DNA of 58,589 nt from Nocardioides sp. (GCF_025964975.1 NZ_JAOPXV010000192.1:1-58589); one strand, 5' to 3'; shown: positions 8,907 to 17,767, counted from the first letter of the stretch. The notes: generated from the letters alone by a model not told the origin. Made by a program: numbers and translations.

Positions 8907-9557
8907 GTGACCCCTACCCCTGACACCATCCTTCTGGACGTAGACGGCACTCTCGTCGACTCCACGTTCCTCCACGCACTGGCATGGTCGCGCGCCTTCC
9001 GCTCCGTCTCCGAGAAGCCGTCCTGGGTGCGCGTGCACCGGGCCATCGGCCTGGGCGGGGACAAGCTCGTCACACACGTGCTCGGTGCGGCCGGCGAGGA
9101 GGTGCACGGCGACGACCTGCGCTCGCGATGGGAGCAGGAGTACGCCGCGGTGTTCGACGAGGTGGCCGTCGTGCCGGGCGCGCGAGACCTGATCGTGGAG
9201 CTGCGGCGCCAGGGCCTACGCGTCGCGCTGGCGTCGTCGGGGATGGAGCGCTTCACGGCGATGGCGCTGGATCTCCTACAGGTGAGCGCGGACGACGTCG
9301 ACGCCGTCACGTCCGCGGACGACGTCGAGCAGTCCAAGCCGGCTCCCGACCTCCTCGACGTCGCCCTGGAGAAGGCTGGTGGCACGCGCGGCCTGATGGT
9401 GGGCGACACGACGTGGGACGTGGAGGCAGCAATCCGGTCCGGCATGTCCTGTGTGGCGGTCCTGACCGGCGGCTTCTCCGCCCACGAGCTGTCCGCGGCC
9501 GGGGCAGTCGACGTCGTGGACTCGGTCGCCGACCTCGTGGGTCGGGACTGGTCCTGA
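8907..9557 (+). CDS. HAD-superfamily hydrolase (phosphoglycolate phosphatase-like)
   Basis: 216 residues. All four HAD motifs are visible: nucleophile DVDGTLVDS (motif I), ALASSG (motif II), the Lys of QSKPAPD (motif III) and VGDTTWDVEAA (motif IV). A helical cap of about 70 residues sits between motifs I and II, which marks the C1 phosphoglycolate phosphatase/beta-phosphoglucomutase group. The start is a GTG at 8907, just before the DxDGT strand; upstream sequence belongs to the divergent gene. The substrate is unknown. Confidence 0.88.
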   Translation: MTPTPDTILLDVDGTLVDSTFLHALAWSRAFRSVSEKPSWVRVHRAIGLGGDKLVTHVLGAAGEEVHGDDLRSRWEQEYAAVFDEVAVVPGARDLIVELRRQGLRVALASSGMERFTAMALDLLQVSADDVDAVTSADDVEQSKPAPDLLDVALEKAGGTRGLMVGDTTWDVEAAIRSGMSCVAVLTGGFSAHELSAAGAVDVVDSVADLVGRDWS

Positions 9558-9680
9558 CCTGCACCTCCGGCGCGGACAGGCTGAACGGAATCGCAGGCGA
9601 CGCGACCTGTCCCTCGCGGGTTTGGAGAGTGACGCAGTGGGCACGAGCATGGAGCACTCCACTTCTCTCAAAGGTTTCCC

Positions 9681-10763
9681 ATGACTCGTCCCTCTCGCAT
9701 CAGCTCGCTGGCCATGGTGGCCGTGCTGAGCCTGCTCCTCACCAGCTTCGGCAGCGCCCCGGCCCACGCCGGCAAGGACCGCACCAAGGGCAAGGTCGAC
9801 TACGGCGTCACGTCGTGGGTCGCCGGCACGTCCGGCTACTCGATCTCCGGCAAGGCCAGCGGCCGCAAGGGCCGCAAGGTGCAGCTCCAGGTCAAGTGGT
9901 CCGACGGTTGGCACACCATCGACAAGTCGAAGACCAAGAAGAAGGGCACGTTCACCATCACCGGGACCCTCGACTGGTACGGCGCCCACAAGGTCCGCGT
10001 CGTGGTGCCGCAGGCGCGGCGTGACAAGGCGAAGGTGTTCAAGACCAAGAAGTTCACGGTCACGACGTCGTGGGTCCCGCGCGGGTCCCGCTCGTCCTAC
10101 CTGCGGATGAGCCACAAGGGCTACAACTTCCAGTGGGACCCGTGCGACACCATCAAGTACCGCGTCAACACCGGCTACGCCGGCGAGGCGGCCATCGCCT
10201 TCACCCAGGAGGCCGTGACCCGACTCGAGCGGGCGACCGGGTTCAAGGCCAAGTACGTCGGCACGACCTCGGCGGTGCCGCTGGACGACAAGCGCTACCC
10301 GAAGGGCACCGACATGGTGATCGCCTGGGCGCACCAGAACGACTACCCCGAGCTGGTCGAGGCCGTCGGCCGCGGCGGACCGGGCCGCCTGGCTCCGGCG
10401 CGACGCAGGTCCACCAACAAGATCGTCCTGGACATCAAGCAGCCCGGCGTCACGATGAACATGGCGTACGCCGGTCAGTACCCGTTCGCCTACGACTTCC
10501 CGACCGACGAGCCGATGGGCCTCGTGCTGATCCACGAGCTCGGCCACGCCTTCGGGCTCGACCACTTCGCCGACGACATCCAGGTCATGCACCCTGGCGA
10601 CCGGTCGCCCGCTCCTACGGGCTACCACGCGAACTTCGAGGCGGGTGACCTCGCCGGTCTCCGCGCCCAGGGTGCCCAAGGTGGCTGCCTGAAGCCCTAC
10701 CGCAACCGCGGCCGCTACTCCGCGATCGACTTCAACGCGATCCCGGACTTCACCCGCGAATAG
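9681..10763 (+). CDS. Secreted matrixin-family zinc metalloprotease
   Basis: 360 residues. A signal peptide (MTRPSRISSLAMVAVLSLLL, cleavage near APAHA-G) is followed by a Lys-rich beta-type domain (residues ~32-130, SGKASGRKGRKVQL...) and a metzincin catalytic domain. The zinc site is HELGHAFGLDH (HExxHxxGxxH, about residues 288-298), followed by VMHP, the Met-turn. An AAAGG ribosome site lies 7 nt upstream of the ATG. It is probably an exported peptidase; substrates cannot be guessed. It is a single-gene unit with its own leader of about 120 bp. Confidence 0.88.
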   Translation: MTRPSRISSLAMVAVLSLLLTSFGSAPAHAGKDRTKGKVDYGVTSWVAGTSGYSISGKASGRKGRKVQLQVKWSDGWHTIDKSKTKKKGTFTITGTLDWYGAHKVRVVVPQARRDKAKVFKTKKFTVTTSWVPRGSRSSYLRMSHKGYNFQWDPCDTIKYRVNTGYAGEAAIAFTQEAVTRLERATGFKAKYVGTTSAVPLDDKRYPKGTDMVIAWAHQNDYPELVEAVGRGGPGRLAPARRRSTNKIVLDIKQPGVTMNMAYAGQYPFAYDFPTDEPMGLVLIHELGHAFGLDHFADDIQVMHPGDRSPAPTGYHANFEAGDLAGLRAQGAQGGCLKPYRNRGRYSAIDFNAIPDFTRE

Positions 10764-10816
10764 TCCCCATCCCGAGCGCTCGCACGAGGGCACCGGGCAG
10801 TTCGCCCTGCTCAGCG

Positions 10817-10901
10817 CGCCGACGCGGCGTACGGGTGTGTCGACCCTGAGGGCACCACCGGCCTGGACTGCGAGCGCCTCTCCCAGGAAGTCCAGCGCTA
10901 G
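10817..10901 (+). other. Possible 3' remnant of a coding sequence
   Basis: The gap between the metalloprotease and pcaJ carries a plus-strand frame ending in TAG at 10899-10901, with coding-like text containing AAYGCVDPEGTTGLDCERL. It has no start and no upstream body. It could be the tail of a small secreted protein lost by deletion, or chance. Its stop overlaps the convergent pcaJ stop. Confidence 0.2.
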
Positions 10902-11581
10902 GTCCGTGCCAGGACGACCGTGTGGCCGCCCGTCGATCGGAGCCTGTCGCGGAGTCCGTCGAGGGTGATGCCGAACGTCTGCCGCACCACCACTCCGTCG
11001 GGGCCGAGGTCGAAGACGGCGACGTCGGTGTAGACCCTGCTCACACACGCCAGCCCGGTCAGCGGCATGGTGCACCTGTCGACGAGCTTGGCGCTTCCGT
11101 CCTTGGCGAACAAGGTCATCATCACGTAGACGTCCTTGGCGCCGATGGCGAGGTCCATCGCGCCGCCGACGGCGGGGATGTCGTCGGGCTGGCCGGTGTG
11201 CCAGTTGGCCAGGTCGCCGGTGGCGGAGACCTGGAAGGCCCCGAGCACGCAGACATCGAGGTGGCCACCGCGCATCATCGCGAAGCTGTCGCCATGGTGG
11301 AAGTAGGAGCATCCTGGCGTCTCGGTGACCGGCACCTTGCCGGCGTTGGTCAGGTCCGGGTCGATGTCGTCGCCCTCGGCCTTGCGCCCCATGCCGAGCA
11401 TGCCGTTCTCGGTGTGCAGCACGACGCCCTGCTCCTGGGTGAGGTGGTCGGCGATCTTGGTGGGCTGGCCGATGCCGAGGTTGACGAAGGATCCAGTTGG
11501 GATGTCGCGGGCGATCAGGCGGGCCAGCTCGTCCATGTGCAGCGGCCCCCGATCGAGATGCTCCACGGTCGGTGACGTCAT
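10898..11581 (-). CDS. pcaJ: 3-oxoadipate CoA-transferase, beta subunit
   Basis: With PcaI, transfers CoA from succinyl-CoA to 3-oxoadipate, the penultimate step of the beta-ketoadipate pathway. 227 residues of the small class I CoA-transferase subunit. Visible are GSFVNLGIGQP near the N-terminus, the catalytic-Glu segment HTENGMLGMG, and GGAMDLAIGAKDVYVMM. Its ATG (11581-11579) shares one base with the pcaI stop (TGATG), indicating coupled translation. Last gene of the pcaFIJ unit. Confidence 0.93.
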   Translation of the reverse strand: MTSPTVEHLDRGPLHMDELARLIARDIPTGSFVNLGIGQPTKIADHLTQEQGVVLHTENGMLGMGRKAEGDDIDPDLTNAGKVPVTETPGCSYFHHGDSFAMMRGGHLDVCVLGAFQVSATGDLANWHTGQPDDIPAVGGAMDLAIGAKDVYVMMTLFAKDGSAKLVDRCTMPLTGLACVSRVYTDVAVFDLGPDGVVVRQTFGITLDGLRDRLRSTGGHTVVLART

Positions 11582-12276
11582 CAGCGGGCTCCTCCGACGA
11601 TGTGGTGGCGGGCCTCGACACGGACGATCCGGTCGACGTAGATGCTCGGCGTCACCACCGTCTCCGGGTCGATGCCGCCCGTCGCCACGACGTCGCTGAC
11701 CTGCACGATCGTCGTCGTGGCCGCGCTTGCCATGATCGGGCCGAAGTTGCGGGCGGTCTTGCGGTAGACGAGGTTGCCCATCTCGTCGGCCCGGTGCGCG
11801 CTGATGAGCGAGTAGTCGCCACTGATGGGGTGCTCCAGGACGTAGTGCCGGCCCTCGATGGTGCGGGTCTCCTTGCCCTCGGCCAACGGCGTGCCCACCC
11901 CGGTCGGGCAGTAGAACGCGCCGATGCCAGCTCCCGCAGCCCGTATGCGCTCGGCGAGGTTGCCCTGGGGGACGACCTCGAGCTCGATCTGGCCGGCACG
12001 ATAGAGGGCGTCGAAGACGTAGGAGTCGCTCTGCCGGGGGAAGGAGCAGATCACCTTGCGCACCCGCCGTGCCTTGAGCAGAGCCGCAAGGCCGACCTCG
12101 CCGTTGCCCGCGTTGTTCGACACGATCGTGAGGTCGCTGGCACCCTGCCGGACGAGCGCTTCTAGGAGATCGAACGGCATCCCGGCGAGGCCGAAACCCC
12201 CGACGAGGACGGTTGCGCCGTCCTGGATGTCGGCGACCGCCTCGTCGCTGGTGTCGAGGATCCGCGTGCGGCTCAT
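11581..12276 (-). CDS. pcaI: 3-oxoadipate CoA-transferase, alpha subunit
   Basis: 231 residues. The CoA-binding loop GATVLVGGFGLAGMP (GxGGF type) is at about residues 20-34, followed by SNNAGNGEVGLAALL and FYCPTGVGTPLAEGKETR, all hallmarks of the class I CoA-transferase alpha chain. It starts with ATG 12276, overlapping the pcaF stop by ATGA, and ends in a TGATG overlap with pcaJ. It forms a heteromer with PcaJ. Confidence 0.93.
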   Translation of the reverse strand: MSRTRILDTSDEAVADIQDGATVLVGGFGLAGMPFDLLEALVRQGASDLTIVSNNAGNGEVGLAALLKARRVRKVICSFPRQSDSYVFDALYRAGQIELEVVPQGNLAERIRAAGAGIGAFYCPTGVGTPLAEGKETRTIEGRHYVLEHPISGDYSLISAHRADEMGNLVYRKTARNFGPIMASAATTTIVQVSDVVATGGIDPETVVTPSIYVDRIVRVEARHHIVGGAR

Positions 12277-13460
12277 CCGGCGCTCCGCACGTTCTCGAGG
12301 ACGATCGCGAGGCCCTGCCCGACGCCGATACAGATCGCGGCGACACCGTAGCGTTGGTTGCGCTCGACGAGGATCTTGGCCAGCGTGCCCAGGATCCGGC
12401 CACCGGACGCGCCGAGCGGATGGCCGATGGCGATGGCACCGCCCCGGACGTTGACGATCTCGGGGTCGATCCTCCACGCGTCGACACAGGCCAACGACTG
12501 GACGGCGAAGGCCTCGTTGAGTTCGACGGCGCCGACCTGCTCCCAGCTGACGTGAGCTCGTGCCAGCGCACGGTTGGCGGCCTCGACGGGGGCGAGGCCG
12601 AACTCCTGCGGGCTCAGCGCGAAGGCGCCGCGCCCAGCGATACGCGCGAGGGGGTCCGAGCCGATCTCGGCGGCCGCCGCCGCGGAACCGAGCAGCACCG
12701 CGGAGGCACCGTCACTGAACGGGGAGGCGTTGCCCGCGGTGATGGTGCCGGCGGGGCGGAACGACGCCTTGAGGCCGCCGAGCTTGGCCGCGGTGGAGTC
12801 GGGGCGGATACCTTCGTCGCGATTGAGGTCGGCGCCCTCGACGAGAACGGTGAGGTCCGTGTAGAACCCGCCTTCCCACGCTTCGTGCGCAAGCAGGTGG
12901 GAGCGGGCAGCGAACTCGTCCTGTCGCTGGCGGGAGATGGCGAACCGCTCCCGGAGCTGTTCGTTCGCCTCACCCAGGTTGACCGTCCACTCACTGGGCA
13001 TCCGCGGGTTCACCAGCCGCCAGCCCACGGTCGTCGAAACGGCAGTGACGTCGCCCGCCGCGAAGGCGCGCTCGGGCTTCGGCAGCACCCATGGGGACCG
13101 CGTCATCGACTCCACGCCACCGATCAGGACGATCTCCGCGTCGCCGGTCTCGATCGCGCGAGACCCCATGATCGCCGCGTCGAGGCTCGACCCGCACAGG
13201 CGGTTGACCGTGGTTGCAGGCACGCTGACCGGGACACCGGCGAGCAGCCCGGCCATTCGGCCCACGTTTCGGTTGTCCTCTCCCGCGCCGTTGGCGTTGC
13301 CCCAGACGATCTCATCGATGGCCGCGGGTTCGAGGGCGGGGACCTTCGCGAGCAGACCAGTCATCGCTGCCGCGGCGAGGTCGTCGGTGCGGATGCCGGC
13401 CAGAGCACCGGAGAAGCGCCCGAACGGTGTGCGAGCGGCAGCGTAGAGATAAGAACTCAT
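12273..13460 (-). CDS. pcaF: 3-oxoadipyl-CoA thiolase
   Basis: 395-residue thiolase that cleaves 3-oxoadipyl-CoA to succinyl-CoA and acetyl-CoA. Catalytic Cys is in VNRLCGSSLDA (about residue 88), the His in GGAIAIGHPLGASG (about residue 349) and the second Cys in AAICIGVGQG (about 379). The acetyl-CoA acetyltransferase family is broad, but the adjacent pcaIJ makes the oxoadipyl assignment firm. ATG 13460 is used rather than the in-frame GTG at 13469. It is the first gene of pcaFIJ and diverges from the LysR gene. Confidence 0.92.
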   Translation of the reverse strand: MSSYLYAAARTPFGRFSGALAGIRTDDLAAAAMTGLLAKVPALEPAAIDEIVWGNANGAGEDNRNVGRMAGLLAGVPVSVPATTVNRLCGSSLDAAIMGSRAIETGDAEIVLIGGVESMTRSPWVLPKPERAFAAGDVTAVSTTVGWRLVNPRMPSEWTVNLGEANEQLRERFAISRQRQDEFAARSHLLAHEAWEGGFYTDLTVLVEGADLNRDEGIRPDSTAAKLGGLKASFRPAGTITAGNASPFSDGASAVLLGSAAAAAEIGSDPLARIAGRGAFALSPQEFGLAPVEAANRALARAHVSWEQVGAVELNEAFAVQSLACVDAWRIDPEIVNVRGGAIAIGHPLGASGGRILGTLAKILVERNQRYGVAAICIGVGQGLAIVLENVRSAG

Positions 13461-13483
13461 GCTGCCCACGCTAGGCGCCGACC

Positions 13484-13507
13484 TTGATATCGTGAAGTAT
13501 CAATATC
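13484..13507. promoter_or_regulatory. LysR-type operator between pcaF and the LysR gene
   Basis: Inverted repeat TTGATA (13484-13489) N8 TATCAA (13498-13503), flanked by an overlapping GATAT...ATATC pair (13486-13490 with 13503-13507). Position and form suit a LysR-type site in the 72-bp divergent pcaF/lysR gap. It probably serves both promoters. Confidence 0.55.
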
Positions 13508-13532
13508 CGCGGCGATTGAGAGGCTGTGCGTC

Positions 13533-14498
13533 TTGGACCTGCGCCATCTCCGCTACTTCGTCGCGGTCGCCGAGGAGCGACACTTCGGGCGCGCCGCCGC
13601 CCGGCTGCACATGGCACAGCCGCCACTCTCCCAGGCGATCCGGCAGCTCGAGGCCGAGTTGGGCGTGGAACTGCTGCATCGCACCACGCGCCGGGTCGAC
13701 CTCACCACCGCCGGCGCGGCCTACCTCGACCGCGCGTCCGCGATCCTGGCCAGCGTCGACGACGCGGCGCACGAGGCGCGTCGCGTCGCCGCCGGCGCGG
13801 TGGGTCATCTCGCGATCGGGTGCGTCGGGTCGGCGACATACAGCCTGCTGCCGGCCCTCTCGCGCCGGCTGGCGGCGGAGCTGCCCGGCATCGACTTCTC
13901 CTTCCGCGGCGAGATGCTGGTCCCGGACCAGGTCGAGGCACTGCGCGCAGGGGTGATCGACATCGCGCTGCTGCGACCACCGGTCGCCGACCATTCGCTG
14001 ACCGTCCTCACCCTGCGCCGGGACCGCCTCGTGCTCGCCGTGCCCGTCGACCACCCCCTGGCGAGCGCCCGACAGGTGCGAGCCGCGGACCTCGGGGGTG
14101 CCGACCTGATCATCCATTCCGCCGATCGGCGCTCGGTGATGCACGACGTCGTGTTCGGGCTTCTGCGCGACGCGGGTGTCGAACCTCGCGTGCGCCACGA
14201 GGTGGGCGAGACCTCCACCCTCATCACATTGGTCGCCGGCGGGCTGGGGGTTGCCGTCGTGCCCGCGCCGGTCACCGCCCTGGCCCTGGAGGGGGTGGTC
14301 TACCTCCCGCTGGTGCGCCCGGTCACCACCGTCGAGCTCGCCGTCGCCTATCGCACTGACAGCTTCGCGCCCCATCTGGAGCGGACAGTAGCGGCGATCC
14401 GGACGATGGCGTGTCCCCCGGTCCGCGTCACAGGTGCCGCCCGATCCCACGACCGGCCACTTGAAGCGCGGCCACCAGCCGACCCCGATCACGCTTGA
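13533..14498 (+). CDS. LysR-family regulator, likely activator of pcaFIJ
   Basis: 321 residues. The N-terminal winged helix-turn-helix has LRHLRYFVAVAEERHFGRAAARLHMAQPPLSQAIRQLE. The effector domain starts at about residue 90 and belongs to the CatR/BenM-like group (VGHLAIGCVGSATYSLLPAL). The start is a TTG at 13533, directly before the conserved DLRHLRYF; no better codon is present. The last ~20 residues run antisense into the 3' end of the IclR gene, a 71-bp convergent overlap. A role in pcaFIJ control is inferred from divergent position and the inverted repeat upstream. Confidence 0.88.
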   Translation: MDLRHLRYFVAVAEERHFGRAAARLHMAQPPLSQAIRQLEAELGVELLHRTTRRVDLTTAGAAYLDRASAILASVDDAAHEARRVAAGAVGHLAIGCVGSATYSLLPALSRRLAAELPGIDFSFRGEMLVPDQVEALRAGVIDIALLRPPVADHSLTVLTLRRDRLVLAVPVDHPLASARQVRAADLGGADLIIHSADRRSVMHDVVFGLLRDAGVEPRVRHEVGETSTLITLVAGGLGVAVVPAPVTALALEGVVYLPLVRPVTTVELAVAYRTDSFAPHLERTVAAIRTMACPPVRVTGAARSHDRPLEARPPADPDHA

Positions 14499-15168
14499 GG
14501 GTCGGAACGACCACGCCGATCGCAGCCACGACGTCACCGCGCCGCCGCACGGGTACGGCGACCGAACACGCGCCCAGGCTCATCTCGTCCTCGGTCGTCG
14601 CGTATCCGTTGCTCCGGACCCGCTCGAGCTGCGCGGTCAAGGTGCGCGGGCTGGTGACGGTGTGGGGCGTCACCGCGCTGAGGCGAGAGAGCACCTCGCG
14701 GCATAGGTCCTGAGGCGCGTGCGCCAGCAGCACCTTCCCGACCCCCGTGGCATGCAGCGGCAGCGTCGAGCCCACCGTGCTGACGATCGCCACCGACGAA
14801 CGACCGGAGAGACGCTCCAAGTAGAGCGCCTCGTTGCCATCGCGGACGGCGAGGTGGACCGTCGCCCGGGTCGCGGCGTAGATGTCGTGGAGGAACGGCG
14901 AGGCTGCCTCTCGGAGATCGGTCTGCACCGGCGCCAGCAGCCCGACGTCCCAGAGTCTTCGCCCGATCACATAGTCCCTGCCCTCACGCTGGAGCGCGCC
15001 GTGGGCGACGAGTTCTCCGAGGAGCCGGTGCGTCGTCGAGAGCGGTAGCTCCGAGCGGCGGGAGATGTCGGTGACACCCAGGCGTCGATGACGCTCGTCG
15101 AACGCGGCGAGGACGGCGATGACGCGGGCCGTGACGGTCGCGCCCGGATTGCCGGTGTTGCCTGCCAT
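14428..15168 (-). CDS. IclR-family regulator divergent from pcaHGBL
   Basis: 246 residues. A winged helix-turn-helix at about residues 13-75 (ATVTARVIAVLAAFDERHRRLGVTDISRRSELPLSTTHRLL) is followed by the IclR effector domain, with the HATGVGKVLLA and TTEDEMSLGACSVAVPV motifs. ATG 15168 is chosen among three close in-frame starts (15198, 15177 and 15168). It is divergent from pcaH across 69 bp that hold a perfect palindrome, so it likely controls pcaHGBL and itself. Confidence 0.87.
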   Translation of the reverse strand: MAGNTGNPGATVTARVIAVLAAFDERHRRLGVTDISRRSELPLSTTHRLLGELVAHGALQREGRDYVIGRRLWDVGLLAPVQTDLREAASPFLHDIYAATRATVHLAVRDGNEALYLERLSGRSSVAIVSTVGSTLPLHATGVGKVLLAHAPQDLCREVLSRLSAVTPHTVTSPRTLTAQLERVRSNGYATTEDEMSLGACSVAVPVRRRGDVVAAIGVVVPTLKRDRGRLVAALQVAGRGIGRHL

Positions 15169-15179
15169 GACCTGCATTC

Positions 15180-15194
15180 TTCCACTGAGTGGAA
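15180..15194. promoter_or_regulatory. Perfect palindromic operator between iclR and pcaH
   Basis: TTCCACT-G-AGTGGAA is a 15-bp perfect palindrome in the 69-bp divergent gap. It lies 11 bp upstream of the IclR start codon and 43 bp upstream of pcaH. It is the best candidate binding site for the adjacent IclR regulator. Confidence 0.6.
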
Positions 15195-15237
15195 GCACGG
15201 GGAGACCTTCCCAGGTAATCGGCCCTAGCCTCCGGCC

Positions 15238-16020
15238 ATGAGCAGCGTCCCCGTGCCGGCATCCCGCCTACCGACCCAGACCGCGATCAGCGCGGAGATC
15301 GCCACACTCCACCAGGACCCACGATGCGCCGGGGCCGCGCAGCAGCGACCGCGCCTCGACTTCGCGCCCTACCGCTCCTCGCTCACTCGCCACCCGACGA
15401 AGGACCTTCACCACGTCGACCCGGAGACGATCGAGCGCGCAGCGCCGTGCTTCGGGCACTGGGACGTCGACCCGCTCGAGGCCGATCTGACCATCGGTCA
15501 CGCCGGAGAACCGATCGGCGAGCGCATCATCGTGACGGGTCGCGTCCTCGACGGCCATGGCCGCCCGGTGCAGGGACAGCTCGTCGAGGTCTGGCAGGCG
15601 AATGCGGGCGGCCGCTACGTCCATCAGGGTGACCAGCACCCGGCGCCCCTCGACCCCAACTTCACCGGCGCCGGCCGCACCCTGACCGACGATGCCGGCT
15701 GGTACCGGTTCACCACGATCAAGCCTGGCCCCTACCCGTGGCGCAACCACAACAACGCCTGGCGACCGGCGCACGTCCACTTCTCGCTGTTCGGCACGGA
15801 CTTCACCCAACGCCTGGTGACGCAGATGTACTTCCCGGGCGACCCGCTGTTGGCGCTGGACCCGATCTACCAGTCCATCACCGACCCGGAGGCGCGCGGG
15901 CGGCTCGTGGCGACCTACGACCACGACGTCACGACGCACGAGTGGGCGACGGGCTATCGCTGGGATGTGGTGTTGTCCGGAGGCACCTCGACCCCTCTCG
16001 AGCAGGAGGACGACCAGTGA
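15238..16020 (+). CDS. pcaH: Protocatechuate 3,4-dioxygenase, beta subunit
   Basis: 260 residues. Intradiol ring-cleaving dioxygenase subunit carrying the ferric iron. The ligand region YPWRNHNNAWRPAHVHFSLFG supplies the second Tyr and both His ligands (about residues 165-185), and GWYRFTTIKPGPYPW precedes it. The PcaH N-terminal region (RHPTKDLHHVDPETIE) is present. It opens protocatechuate to 3-carboxy-cis,cis-muconate. First gene of pcaHGBL; its TGA overlaps the pcaG GTG. Confidence 0.95.
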   Translation: MSSVPVPASRLPTQTAISAEIATLHQDPRCAGAAQQRPRLDFAPYRSSLTRHPTKDLHHVDPETIERAAPCFGHWDVDPLEADLTIGHAGEPIGERIIVTGRVLDGHGRPVQGQLVEVWQANAGGRYVHQGDQHPAPLDPNFTGAGRTLTDDAGWYRFTTIKPGPYPWRNHNNAWRPAHVHFSLFGTDFTQRLVTQMYFPGDPLLALDPIYQSITDPEARGRLVATYDHDVTTHEWATGYRWDVVLSGGTSTPLEQEDDQ

Positions 16021-16580
16021 GGTTGGCACCGACGCCGGGCCAGACCGTCGGCCCGTTCTTCCACTACGGCTTGCCTTACGACGGAGACCGCAACCTGGTC
16101 CCTCCTGGCTCGACCGGGTCGATCGCGCTGCACGGGGTCGTCCTCGACGGAGCCGGGGTCGCGGTGCCGGACGCCCTCATCGAGGTGTGGCAGGCACGTC
16201 CGGACGGCACCGTCTCGCGAGAAGCGGGTTCGATACGCCGTGACGGGTGGGCCTTCACCGGCTTCGGCCGCACCTCGACCGGCCGCGACGGCCGCTACGT
16301 CTTCTCGACCCTGGAACCGGGGCCGACCGAGCCTGCCCGGCCGGCCTTCTGGGCCATCACCGTCTTCGCCCGCGGCCTGCTCGACGGACTCTTCACCCGC
16401 GCCTACATCCCGGGACCCGACATCGACATCGATCCGTTCCTCGCCTCACTGCCTCACGAGCGACGTGCGACGATGCTCGCCCAGCCCGGCGACCGGGGCT
16501 ACCGGTTCGACATCCGACTCCAGGGCCAGGACGAGACGGTGTTCCTGCGTTTCGACGGTTCGGAGAGGCGGCGGCCGTGA
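16017..16580 (+). CDS. pcaG: Protocatechuate 3,4-dioxygenase, alpha subunit
   Basis: 187 residues, the non-metal subunit. TPGQTVGPFFHYGLPY is the diagnostic PcaG N-terminus, followed by DALIEVWQA and DGRYVFSTLEPG; the iron ligands of PcaH are absent, as expected. GTG start at 16017 in a GTGA overlap with pcaH, and its own stop is in a GTGA overlap with pcaB, so expression is translationally coupled. Confidence 0.95.
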   Translation: MRLAPTPGQTVGPFFHYGLPYDGDRNLVPPGSTGSIALHGVVLDGAGVAVPDALIEVWQARPDGTVSREAGSIRRDGWAFTGFGRTSTGRDGRYVFSTLEPGPTEPARPAFWAITVFARGLLDGLFTRAYIPGPDIDIDPFLASLPHERRATMLAQPGDRGYRFDIRLQGQDETVFLRFDGSERRRP

Positions 16581-17767
16581 GCGACCTGTTCTGGCCGGGC
16601 ATCGAACGCGCCGACGGCCTGTTCGACGATGCAGCCCTGCTTGCGGCCATGGTGGCGGTCGAGCAGGCGTGGCTCGACGCGCTCGTGGACGCCGGTACGG
16701 CGCCGACCCGCGTCGATCTCTCGGGTCTACTCGGTCCCGACGACCTCCCGGCGTTGGCGCGGGCCGCCGAGGCCGGAGGCAATCCCGCGCAACCCGTCGC
16801 CCTGGCCCTGCGCGAACGGTCCGGGTCGGCCTGGGTGCACCGGGGTCTGACCAGCCAGGACGTCGTCGACACCGCGCTCGCCCTGTGCCTGCGCGACGTC
16901 GCAGACACGATCGCGAGCGAGGTGGCAGGCCAGGTCTCCCGGCTGGCCGAGCTGGCAGGCGAACACCGCTCAACACTCATGGCCGGGCGGACGCTGGCGC
17001 AGCACGCGGTGCCGATCACCTTCGGCAGCAAGGTCACCGGCTGGCTGACCGGGGTCCTCGACGCGGCTGATCGGCTGGGGGCGCTGGCGCTTCCCGCCCA
17101 GCTCGGCGGAGCCGCCGGCACGCTGTCTGCCGTGACGGAGCTGGCAGGCTCAGCGGCTGACGCGACCGCGCTCGTCGACGCGACGGCCGCCCGGCTCGAC
17201 CTTGTCGCGGTCGTGCCGTGGCACACCAGTCGAGGCAAGGTCACAGCCGCCGGCGACGCGCTGCTCTCGTGCACCGACGCGTGGGGCCGAATCGCCACCG
17301 ACGTGGTCACGCTTTCGCGGCCCGAGCTCGGCGAGGTGTCCGAGCTGGCCCCCGGCGGGTCCTCGACGATGCCGCACAAGAGGAACCCCGTGTTGTCGGT
17401 GCTCATCCGGCGGGCCGCGCTCGCAGCCCCGCCATTGGCCGCCACCCTCCACACCGCTGCTGCGCTGGCGGGGGACGAACGACCCGACGGCCCTTGGCAC
17501 GCCGAGTGGGCGGCACTCCGCGACCTCGCTCGCCGCACCGTGGTCGCCGGCTCGCAGGCTACCGACCTCCTCGCCGGCCTGCGCGTCGATGGCGACCGCA
17601 TGCGCGCGACCGCCCGCGGGGCCTGGTCCGATCTCACCGCCGAGCGCGTCGCGATCGCCGCCTTCTCGGGCACCGACGTCGGCACCGACAACTACTTGGG
17701 CACCAGCGACGCCCTCATCGACGCCGTGCTGGCCCGCGCGGCTACCTACCTGCAGAGTGCATCGTGA
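16577..17767 (+). CDS. pcaB: 3-carboxy-cis,cis-muconate cycloisomerase
   Basis: 396-residue member of the fumarase/aspartase superfamily that forms 4-carboxymuconolactone from 3-carboxymuconate. The signature loop GGSSTMPHKRNP is at about residues 257-268, and SAWVHRGLTSQDVVDTA and TFGSKVTGWLTG form the other active-site regions. Somewhat shorter than most PcaB proteins (about 450), because the C-terminal domain is compact. GTGA overlaps on both sides. Confidence 0.92.
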   Translation: MSDLFWPGIERADGLFDDAALLAAMVAVEQAWLDALVDAGTAPTRVDLSGLLGPDDLPALARAAEAGGNPAQPVALALRERSGSAWVHRGLTSQDVVDTALALCLRDVADTIASEVAGQVSRLAELAGEHRSTLMAGRTLAQHAVPITFGSKVTGWLTGVLDAADRLGALALPAQLGGAAGTLSAVTELAGSAADATALVDATAARLDLVAVVPWHTSRGKVTAAGDALLSCTDAWGRIATDVVTLSRPELGEVSELAPGGSSTMPHKRNPVLSVLIRRAALAAPPLAATLHTAAALAGDERPDGPWHAEWAALRDLARRTVVAGSQATDLLAGLRVDGDRMRATARGAWSDLTAERVAIAAFSGTDVGTDNYLGTSDALIDAVLARAATYLQSAS

